Part shown: positions 1 to 5,394 of the stretch, piece by piece | How the letters are laid out: each line of letters begins with the position of its first letter | Position numbering within the stretch: the stretch's first letter is position 1 | Assembly (NCBI GenBank): GCA_020849725.1 | Contig: JADLAZ010000171.1 | Location: forward strand, 1 to 12,823 | Length of the DNA: 12,823 nt | From: Chloroflexota bacterium | GTDB lineage: Bacteria; Chloroflexota; Chloroflexia; Thermomicrobiales; JADLAZ01 | Direction: 5' to 3' | Translations under genes and position numbers: made by a program | The notes under the pieces: model-generated | Database searches by the model: none | What the model saw: the letters and a program-made list of their open reading frames with translations, nothing else | Told to the model about the DNA's origin: nothing

Positions 1-35
1 CGGTAGGCCGCCAACGCGGCCGTGGTAGCATCCAT
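1..35 (-). CDS. 5' end of an unidentified gene, cut by the window edge
   Basis: Reading leftwards on the minus strand from the ATG at 35-33 gives MDATTAALAAY before the window ends. The reason to believe it is the ribosome binding site: GGAAGGAGG lies 7 nt upstream of this ATG, which is close to ideal. A second ATG at 31-29, in another frame, has poorer spacing. Eleven residues are too few to name a family. The gene follows the truncated PIN toxin in the same direction, but a strong hairpin lies between them, so it may be a separate transcription unit or depend on readthrough. Confidence 0.5.
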   Translation of the reverse strand, partial: MDATTAALAAY

Positions 36-78
36 GCGGGAGCCTCCTTCCGGGTCAGCACCGCGAAGGATACCCCGT

Positions 79-108
79 CGGGCCGGGTGACCAGCGTCAC
101 CCGGCCCG
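79..108 (-). terminator. Perfect 13-bp hairpin at the end of the toxin gene
   Basis: CGGGCCGGGTGAC (79-91) and GTCACCCGGCCCG (96-108) pair without mismatch around a 4-nt loop. The TGA stop of the truncated PIN gene (99-97) lies inside the stem. No run of T follows on either strand, so it is a terminator-like hairpin rather than a textbook intrinsic terminator. It could act as a bidirectional transcript end or 3' stabiliser. Confidence 0.55.
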
Positions 109-312
109 CGTTAGTCTAAACATCACGATCACGACCTCGCGTGGAATCTGATAGGTCGAAGAGCGCAGGACGAATATTGCTTCGGCCAGCACCACGGCTG
201 GGAGCAGGAGCGGCTGGCCGCTATCGATAATCCGAGCGGCCCGCGCAGCGAGTTCCGGAGAGTCGTTGGTCAGGTAGCGAATGACGACATTGGTGTCGAG
301 CACGCCAATCAC
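97..312 (-). pseudogene. PIN-domain toxin (VapC-like), C-terminal half missing
   Basis: PIN toxins are Mg-dependent ribonucleases that cleave tRNA, rRNA or mRNA unless bound by their antitoxin. The 71 residues begin with the family's first motif, MIGVLDTN, supplying the catalytic Asp6, and carry a second conserved acid, Glu44, in VVLAEAIFVLR. Complete members have about 125-140 residues and two further Asp in the C-terminal half; here the protein ends with MFRLTRAG at a stop inside a hairpin. No continuation is recognisable in the remaining bases to the left. The start is GTG at 312-310, overlapping the antitoxin stop as GTGA, the usual coupled layout. The nuclease is probably inactive because half its acidic site is gone. 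A short free-standing variant is possible but less likely. Confidence 0.7.
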
Positions 313-566
313 GTCTGATCCTCGGCCAGTGCTTCATGCCAGGCCTGCTCGCGGATGTCAGCGAAATCACGCTCGCCGGCGCCGGGACCGGCGACGAACG
401 GAGCCAACCGTCCGCGCAGCGAGCCAGTCGGCGCGGGCGGCAAGAACGTGATCTCGACCCGGTCATCGACCAGACGCTGAATCGCCTCCCAGCCTGGCCC
501 AATCTGCAGTTGTCGCCGGATCGCCCGGTCGATGACCACCTGGCCCTTGCGTCCTACCTTGCTCAT
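309..566 (-). CDS. AbrB/SpoVT-type antitoxin of a PIN toxin pair
   Basis: An 85-residue protein. Residues 1-45 (MSKVGRKGQVVIDRAIRR, then a short VDDRVEITFL strand pair) match the swapped-hairpin AbrB fold used by VapB- and MazE-type antitoxins to bind operator DNA as dimers. The acidic tail (EADI-like stretch and HEALAEDQT) fits a toxin-binding segment. The ATG at 566-564 is preferred over an upstream in-frame start at 626 because GGAGG lies 8 nt before it and the AbrB fold begins there. Its stop overlaps the toxin GTG by 4 nt. Such antitoxins normally repress their own operon, and a palindrome lies about 40 nt upstream. The gene looks intact although its toxin is not, so it may now be an orphan regulator or a protective antitoxin. 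Confidence 0.75.
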   Translation of the reverse strand: MSKVGRKGQVVIDRAIRRQLQIGPGWEAIQRLVDDRVEITFLPPAPTGSLRGRLAPFVAGPGAGERDFADIREQAWHEALAEDQT

Positions 567-601
567 GTCGGCATCCTCCAGGCTGCTCGTATGACTTCCA
601 T

Positions 602-618
602 CAGCAAGTATACTGCTG
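602..618. promoter_or_regulatory. Palindrome with TATACT in the divergent spacer
   Basis: AGTATACT (607-614) is a perfect 8-bp palindrome. CAGC to the left and GCTG to the right extend it with one extra A. Each strand reads TATACT, a plausible -10 element, directed towards the antitoxin on the minus strand and the Nudix gene on the plus strand. No good -35 is visible on either side. It could be the antitoxin's operator and a shared promoter core; this is inference. Confidence 0.35.
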
Positions 619-676
619 TCCATCATGTGCGACGTCGGCGCTGGGTGTTGCTGCTCCGCGTGTAGAGGAGAGGACT

Positions 677-1082
677 GTGGGTGTACGCTACTGCACGGTA
701 TGCGGCGGACTGCTGGTGACGCGACGCTCTGTCGCCGACGAGCGCGAGCGCCAGGTCTGCACCGCCTGTGGACGGGTCCATTAGCGCAACGCCAGGCCCT
801 CGGTCTCGACGTTGATCGTCCGCCACGGTCGTGTCCTCCTGCTGCGGCGCGCCAGGGAGCCGAGGCGCGGCGCGTGGGACCTGCCAGGCGGCTATCTGGA
901 GGCCGATGAGCATCCCTCGGCTGGCGCCGTGCGTGAGGCGCGGGAGGAGGCCGGACTTGTCGTCACGACGACGGCCCAATTCGGCGTCTATCTCGGAACG
1001 TATGGCCCGGCCGACGATCCAGACTACATTTTGAATGTCGTCTACCTCGCGGATGCCGGCGATGGTGCGCCGGCGGGCGACG
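677..1082 (+). pseudogene. Zinc-ribbon Nudix hydrolase, nonsense codon and truncated 3' end
   Basis: Nudix enzymes hydrolyse nucleoside diphosphates linked to another moiety. The GTG at 677 follows GAGGAG with good spacing. Codons 677-781 encode a small zinc ribbon with two Cys-x2-Cys pairs (YCTVCGG and VCTACGRVH). The next codon is TAG (782-784), and the same frame continues as RNARPSVSTLIVRHGRVLLL. Homologous proteins typically read VHYRN here, so TAG most likely replaces a Tyr codon. The Nudix box is intact: G, five residues, E, seven residues, REAREEAGL (about 893-964). After about 1078 the family pattern stops, with an estimated 35-40 C-terminal residues missing, and the frame runs into unrelated sequence. 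Initiation downstream of the TAG (for example TTG at 812) is possible but has no clear ribosome binding site. Confidence 0.7.
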
Positions 1083-1436
1083 CATGGCTTCGTCGATTTC
1101 GCTCACGTCTTCCGCCCGTGGACGCGCGGCGTGGCCGTCACCTGGCCGGCACGCGCCTGCGCGCTGACGACTGTGACCGTCCCGGCCAGCACCCCGGCGA
1201 CCATCCACCTGGCCTGGGACGACGCGTTGACGCTGCACCTGAACGATGAGCCGCTGCGCTCGCTGGGCGCGCAGACCACCTTTCAGCGCCAGGCGGTTCC
1301 CGTCCAGTTGCGGGTGGGGACGAATCGCTTGTTGCTCACGCTGACCAACACGAAAGGCACGACCTGGGGCGCCTGGTGCTTTGCCTGTCGCGTGGTGGCG
1401 CCGGATGGCCGCGAGTTGGTAGCCCGTGTCGAGTGA
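1083..1436 (+). pseudogene. 3' remnant of a jelly-roll-like domain protein
   Basis: In a different frame from the Nudix gene, the sequence from HGFVDFAHVFRPW to the TGA at 1434-1436 reads like the C-terminus of a larger protein. It has alternating beta-strand segments such as TIHLAWDDALTLHLND, a VPVQLRVGTNRLLLTLTN strand pair and GTTWGAWCFACRV. This pattern resembles the galactose-binding or sialate-esterase-like jelly roll found at the ends of some glycoside hydrolases and ADP-ribosylglycohydrolase-like proteins. The family assignment is from memory of the pattern and is tentative. No start with a ribosome binding site belongs to it; an in-frame ATG at 1035 lies inside the Nudix coding region and is out of frame with it. 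The natural reading is a 3' gene fragment left by deletion or recombination. Confidence 0.5.
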
Positions 1437-1475
1437 GTTGGCGACGCCGACTCACTCAGCGGCTCCCTCGCTGAG
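1431..1475 (+). terminator. Two adjacent hairpins ending the remnant patch
   Basis: Hairpin one pairs GAGTGAGT (1431-1438) with ACTCACTC (1450-1457), extended inwards by a G-T wobble and GGC/GCC around a 3-nt loop; the remnant's stop codon lies in its left arm. Hairpin two pairs CTCAGCG (1455-1461) with CGCTGAG (1469-1475) around 7 nt and shares three bases with hairpin one, so the two may compete. A short T-rich stretch (TTGTTA) follows at about 1481. Together they probably isolate uvrB from upstream transcription. Confidence 0.5.
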
Positions 1476-1520
1476 GCGCGTTGTTACGCCCGCGCGCCAG
1501 CCCCGCCGCGCCGCGCCGGC

Positions 1521-1529
1521 TGGTATACT
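1521..1529 (+). promoter_or_regulatory. Extended -10 promoter candidate for uvrB
   Basis: TGGTATACT has the extended TG plus a TATACT hexamer (1524-1529), about 90 nt before the uvrB ATG. The bases where a -35 would sit are CCCCGC, so activity would rely on the extended -10. No LexA-like operator (GAAC, four bases, GTTC type) is visible nearby. Confidence 0.45.
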
Positions 1530-1617
1530 TTCAGATCCACGCGCCGCGGCGAATGGGTCGACTAGCCGGGTCGGCCAGCCACGCGGACGGCGCGGACCAG
1601 GGAGGCGTTAGACCACG

Positions 1618-3600
1618 ATGGCAGAGTTCCAGGTCGTCTCGCCCTTCCAGCCGACCGGCGATCAGCCGAAGGCGATCGAGCAACTCGTCGCCGGGCTGCG
1701 CCAGGACCAGCACTACCAGACACTGCTCGGCGCCACCGGCACCGGCAAGACGTTCGTCATGGCCCACGTCATCGCCCAGACCGGCAAGCCGGCGCTGGTG
1801 CTGGCGCACAACAAGACGCTCGCCGCCCAGCTCTACAGCGAGTTCCGCGAGCTGCTGCCGCACAACGCCGTCGAGTACTTTGTCTCCTACTACGATTACT
1901 ACCAGCCAGAGGCCTACGTCCCGCGCCACGACCTCTACATTGAAAAAGAGGCCGAGATCAACGAGGAGATCGACAAGCTCCGTCACGCCGCGACCAAGGC
2001 GCTGCTGACCCGGCGCGATGTCGTCATCGTCGCCAGCGTCTCCTGCATCTACGGCCTCGGCTCGCCGGCCGAGTACGCTGAGGTGACGGTGCCGCTGCGC
2101 AAGGGCGCGACCGTCAAGCGCGACCGGCTGCTGCGCCATCTGGTCGACATTCAGTACGACCGCAACGACATGGACTTCCGGCGCGGCACGTTTCGGGTGC
2201 GCGGCGACACGCTCGAGATCTACCCGGCCTACGAGGATATCGCCGTGCGCGTCGAGTTGTGGGGCGATGAGATCGAGCGCATCGTCGAGGTCGACCCGCT
2301 CACCGGCGAGGTGCTGGTCGAGCGCACCGCCACCGACATCTACCCGGCCAAGCACTTCGTCACCACCGCCGAGCGCATCCAGCGGGCGCTGCGCGACATC
2401 CGCGACGAGCTGGCGGCGCACCTGATGCTGCTGGAGCGAGAGGGCAAGCTGTTGGAGGCGCAGCGCCTCAAGCAGCGGACGAACTACGACCTGGAGATGA
2501 TGGAGCAGCAGGGCTACTGCGCCGGCATCGAGAATTACTCCCGCCACCTGGCCGGCCGCAACGCCGGCGATCAGCCGAGTACGCTGCTCGACTACTTCCC
2601 CGACGACTGGCTGCTGTTCGTCGACGAGTCGCACATGACGCTGCCGCAGGTGCGCGGCATGTACGGCGGCGACCGCCAGCGCAAAGCGACCCTGATCGAC
2701 TTCGGCTTCCGGCTGCCGTCGGCGGCCGACAACCGGCCGCTGCGCTTCGACGAGTTCCAGGAGATGATCGACCAGGCCGTCTTCGTCAGCGCCACGCCCG
2801 GCCCGTTCGAGTACGAGCACTCGGCCCAGATCGTCGAGCAGATCATCCGCCCGACCGGCCTGGTCGACCCACCGGTCGAGGTCCGGCCGATTGAGGGCCA
2901 GGTCGATGACCTGCTGGAGGAGATCCGCGCGCGCGTCGCCAAGAGCCAGCGCGTGCTGGTGACGACGCTGACCAAGCGCATGGCCGAGGACCTGGCCGAC
3001 TACCTCAAGGAGATGGGTGTCCGCACCCACTACCTGCACAGCGAGATCGAGACGCTGGAGCGGGTCGAGATCCTGCGCGATCTGCGCCTCGGCGTCTACG
3101 ATGTCGTCGTCGGCATTAACCTGCTGCGCGAGGGGCTGGATCTGCCGGAGGTATCGCTGGTGGCGATCCTCGATGCCGACAAGGAGGGCTTTCTGCGCTC
3201 GCGCGACAGCCTGATCCAGACGATGGGCCGCGCCGCGCGCCATGTCGAGGGAGCGGTCATCATGTACGCCGACCGGATGACCGACTCGATGCGCGCCGCC
3301 ATCGAGGAGACCGAGCGCCGCCGCCGCATCCAGATGGAGCACAACCGGCGCCACAACATCACGCCAGTCGGCATCCAGAAGGAAGTGCGTGACCTGACCG
3401 ATCGGGTGCGCGCCGTCGCGGAGCAGCAGGCCGGCTACAGCACCGGCGGCGCGGTGGAGACGATCCCGAAGGATGAGATCGCGCGGCTAGTCAAGGACCT
3501 GGAGGCGCAGATGCGGCAGGCGGCCAAGCTGCTCGAGTTTGAGAAGGCCGCCCAGTTGCGCGACCAGATCGTCGAGCTGCGACGCATGGCCGAGGGCTGA
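1618..3600 (+). CDS. uvrB: Excinuclease ABC subunit B, UvrB
   Basis: UvrB is the damage-verifying helicase-like subunit of nucleotide excision repair in the cytoplasm. It is loaded by UvrA and recruits UvrC for dual incision. At 660 residues it is full length. Visible landmarks in order: Walker A GATGTGKT (38-45, Lys44); the tyrosine-rich beta-hairpin [14 protein letters not shown] (87-100) that wedges into DNA at the lesion; Walker B box DESH (336-339); motif [11 protein letters not shown] (534-542) with the arginine finger region; and a C-terminal UVR helical hairpin (about 620-657) that contacts UvrC. All key residues look intact. The ATG at 1618 follows GGGAGG with a rather long 12-nt spacing. 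It appears to stand alone: hairpins precede it and 246 non-coding bases follow. SOS control cannot be shown from this sequence. Confidence 0.97.
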   Translation: MAEFQVVSPFQPTGDQPKAIEQLVAGLRQDQHYQTLLGATGTGKTFVMAHVIAQTGKPALVLAHNKTLAAQLYSEFRELLPHNAVEYFVSYYDYYQPEAYVPRHDLYIEKEAEINEEIDKLRHAATKALLTRRDVVIVASVSCIYGLGSPAEYAEVTVPLRKGATVKRDRLLRHLVDIQYDRNDMDFRRGTFRVRGDTLEIYPAYEDIAVRVELWGDEIERIVEVDPLTGEVLVERTATDIYPAKHFVTTAERIQRALRDIRDELAAHLMLLEREGKLLEAQRLKQRTNYDLEMMEQQGYCAGIENYSRHLAGRNAGDQPSTLLDYFPDDWLLFVDESHMTLPQVRGMYGGDRQRKATLIDFGFRLPSAADNRPLRFDEFQEMIDQAVFVSATPGPFEYEHSAQIVEQIIRPTGLVDPPVEVRPIEGQVDDLLEEIRARVAKSQRVLVTTLTKRMAEDLADYLKEMGVRTHYLHSEIETLERVEILRDLRLGVYDVVVGINLLREGLDLPEVSLVAILDADKEGFLRSRDSLIQTMGRAARHVEGAVIMYADRMTDSMRAAIEETERRRRIQMEHNRRHNITPVGIQKEVRDLTDRVRAVAEQQAGYSTGGAVETIPKDEIARLVKDLEAQMRQAAKLLEFEKAAQLRDQIVELRRMAEG

Positions 3601-3846
3601 GCCGGGCCGCCCGCGCCGCGTGGATCCCGGTATGTGACGTGGCGCTCGCGCGCACGTAAGGAGTTCAACGGAGCCGCCCGCGCGCGACGCTCACGCCTGG
3701 CATGGCGTATGCGTCCCTCGCCGCGAATTGTTCGGTGCGCCGCGTTCATTGTTGTGGACGAAGCGCCGTCGGCGGGAGCGGCCGGCCCGGTTCATCAATG
3801 GGCGCGGCCGGTCACCGCCTCAGAGACGCGTTGAAGGAGCCGGATC

Positions 3847-4923
3847 GTGGCCGGCACGCGTGGCCTCAGCTGGAGAGCATGGACGCTGGCAGGCGCGGTC
3901 GTCCTGGCTGGGTTGGTCGGCGCCGGCCTGTGGTTGACACCGCCGGAGCCGGCCGCGCCGGTCGTCCACGTGCCCACCCCGGCCGGCACGCGGCTCGACG
4001 TGGCCACCCCTGTGCTGGCTGAGCCGAGTCGGGTGGCGTCACCGACGCCGGGTGCGGCAACGCCGTCCGAGCGCTGGGCGCCGGGTGCGTTCGGCGCGTT
4101 GCCGCCGCTGGCGCTGCCGGGAGAACTGGGTCCCCGACCGGCGCTGGCCTACACGCGCGCGCCGGACCTCGGTCCGATGCCGGCCAGCGCCGACGTCTAC
4201 CGCCTGACCTGGACCCGGTTCACCCCGGAGACGGTGCGCCGCTTGAGTCAGCGGCTGGGCCTGAGCGGGTCGGTCGCCTCGCTCGGGCCTGATACCTTCC
4301 AGGTCGATGACCGCGCTCAGGGGCGGCTGTTCGTGGCGCACGGCCGCATCGTCTACAGTCGCGGCGGCGAGGCGGTCGCTGGCAGTCTGGCGCCGGACCA
4401 GGCGATCGAGCTGGCGCGGCAGTGGTTGGTGGAGCGTGACCTGCTGCCCGCCGATGCCGGCCCACCACGCGCCCAGCCCGTGCCCGACCTGGGTCTGACG
4501 TCCGTCATCTTCACTCCGCGCGCGCCACGCGGTCTGCTGACCCCCGAGCCGGGCCTGACGGTCGCGATCGATGGGCGGGGCATCGTCCACGATGTCGATA
4601 TGCTCTGGCCGGCCGAGCAGCAGATCGCCAGCTATCTCCTGGTCGGTGTGGCAGCCGCCTGGGAGGCGGTGCAGCGCGGCCAGGGCTTCGTCGAGGTCGA
4701 TGCCGCCGCCGTGCCACCCGATGGTCGGCTGACCGGGCGGGTCGCCGTGACGCGGGCGAGCGTCGGCTACGCACTGGCTGGTGGCACTGATGCGACGGCG
4801 CCGGCCTACCTGGAGCCGGTCTACATTTTCAATGGCCTGGCCACGCTGCCCGGCCAGGCGGAGCCGGCGCCCTGCCGCGTCTACCTGCCCGCGCTTGCCG
4901 GCGACTCGCCACCGCGCGCGTAA
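3847..4923 (+). CDS. Membrane-anchored extracytoplasmic protein, function unknown
   Basis: A 358-residue protein I do not recognise with confidence. The GTG start is chosen because AAGGAG sits 7 nt upstream. Residues about 12-30 (WTLAGAVVLAGLVGAGLWL) form one hydrophobic helix after a basic N-terminus, giving an N-in, C-out anchor or uncleaved signal; there is no lipobox Cys. A Pro/Ala/Thr-rich linker follows to about residue 100, then a folded domain with alternating strands and helices (VYRLTWTRFTPETVRRLSQ, a Ser/Pro-Asp-Gln-Ala-Ile-Glu-Leu-Ala helix near 185, and VYIFNGLA near the end). The layout vaguely recalls YycH/YycI- or PepSY-like accessory proteins, but no diagnostic motif is visible. 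It sits between uvrB and the efflux genes, separated by 246 and 471 non-coding bases, so it is probably its own unit. I see no clear promoter in the 246 bases before it. Confidence 0.8.
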   Translation: MAGTRGLSWRAWTLAGAVVLAGLVGAGLWLTPPEPAAPVVHVPTPAGTRLDVATPVLAEPSRVASPTPGAATPSERWAPGAFGALPPLALPGELGPRPALAYTRAPDLGPMPASADVYRLTWTRFTPETVRRLSQRLGLSGSVASLGPDTFQVDDRAQGRLFVAHGRIVYSRGGEAVAGSLAPDQAIELARQWLVERDLLPADAGPPRAQPVPDLGLTSVIFTPRAPRGLLTPEPGLTVAIDGRGIVHDVDMLWPAEQQIASYLLVGVAAAWEAVQRGQGFVEVDAAAVPPDGRLTGRVAVTRASVGYALAGGTDATAPAYLEPVYIFNGLATLPGQAEPAPCRVYLPALAGDSPPRA

Positions 4924-5222
4924 GCGGCTCCGGGCGAGCGCGGGCGGGACGATGCGGTTCGGGACCGCGCTGGCGCTGATCCCGGTCGCGCCTGGCCGTG
5001 CCGCGCGGGCTGTCATAAGTGGTGGGCGAGCGGTGTATGAGACAATAGCCGCCCGAACTGGCGGCCCGCGCCGCACCAGGCATCGGCCATCCGGCCACTG
5101 GTCGATTGGGCAGATCGCGCGTTGGAAGAGTGGTCTTCCGTCCGAGGCGGCGCGGCTCACGGCGCGTACACTTGCACATGGCTGAGGCATGGACGCTGGT
5201 GGGGCGGACCAAGCCGCGCAGT
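4924..5222. other. Non-coding stretch before the efflux promoter
   Basis: I find no gene here with both a ribosome binding site and a recognisable product; the readings on both strands look like composition-driven frames. No tRNA or recognisable riboswitch core is visible. GGCGAG at about 4935 can pair with CTCGCC at the end of the preceding gene, a weak terminator candidate. The length is unusual in an otherwise compact window. Confidence 0.5.
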
Positions 5223-5238
5223 CGTGAGAGAAATCACA
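5223..5238. promoter_or_regulatory. CRP/FNR-family-like operator candidate
   Basis: CGTGAGAGAAATCACA contains GTGA and TCAC separated by six bases, matching nine of the ten fixed positions of the CRP consensus (TGTGA, six, TCACA). Its centre is about 50 bp upstream of the predicted transcription start, just before the -35. Single sites of this length occur by chance, so this is a candidate only. Confidence 0.35.
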
Positions 5239-5244
5239 ACTTCG

Positions 5245-5273
5245 TTGACGCCGGTAGGCCGCTATGCTAGTAT
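5245..5273 (+). promoter_or_regulatory. Sigma-70-type promoter of the efflux operon
   Basis: TTGACG (5245-5250) and TAGTAT (5268-5273) are separated by exactly 17 nt, and TGC immediately before the second hexamer gives an extended -10. The predicted start is near 5280, leaving a 5' leader of about 115 nt before the adaptor gene's GTG. The segment is more AT-rich than its surroundings. It is the best promoter in the window. Confidence 0.7.
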
Positions 5274-5291
5274 TACGGCGTTGCCGCATAG

Positions 5292-5301
5292 TTCGGCCGA
5301 A
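5292..5301. promoter_or_regulatory. 10-bp palindrome in the efflux operon leader
   Basis: TTCGGCCGAA is a perfect palindrome about 12-21 bases downstream of the predicted transcription start. A repressor bound here could block the promoter, as TetR- or MarR-family regulators do at efflux genes. No such regulator gene lies in the window. It could equally form a small hairpin or be chance. Confidence 0.3.
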
Positions 5302-5394
5302 GCGAAGTAATTGGCCGGTGACCGGGTGGGCCGGTCGACGCAGCAGGACAGCCTGGCGCAGTGCGCACTGTGGGCAGGATGGGAGGTAGCAGCC

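Noticed and set aside
1481..1617. SOS (LexA) box in front of uvrB
   Set aside because: No GAAC-N4-GTTC or CTG-N10-CAG operator of good quality is visible; only the extended -10 is supported.
1531..3354. A 607-residue open frame on the strand opposite uvrB
   Set aside because: It mirrors the uvrB codon pattern in GC-rich DNA, is Asp/His/Leu/Val rich without a domain, and has no ribosome binding site.
5311..5394. Upstream in-frame start for the adaptor at TTG 5311
   Set aside because: No ribosome binding site precedes it, and the extension would place 28 extra residues ahead of a normal basic N-terminus and membrane helix; GTG 5395 has a strong site.
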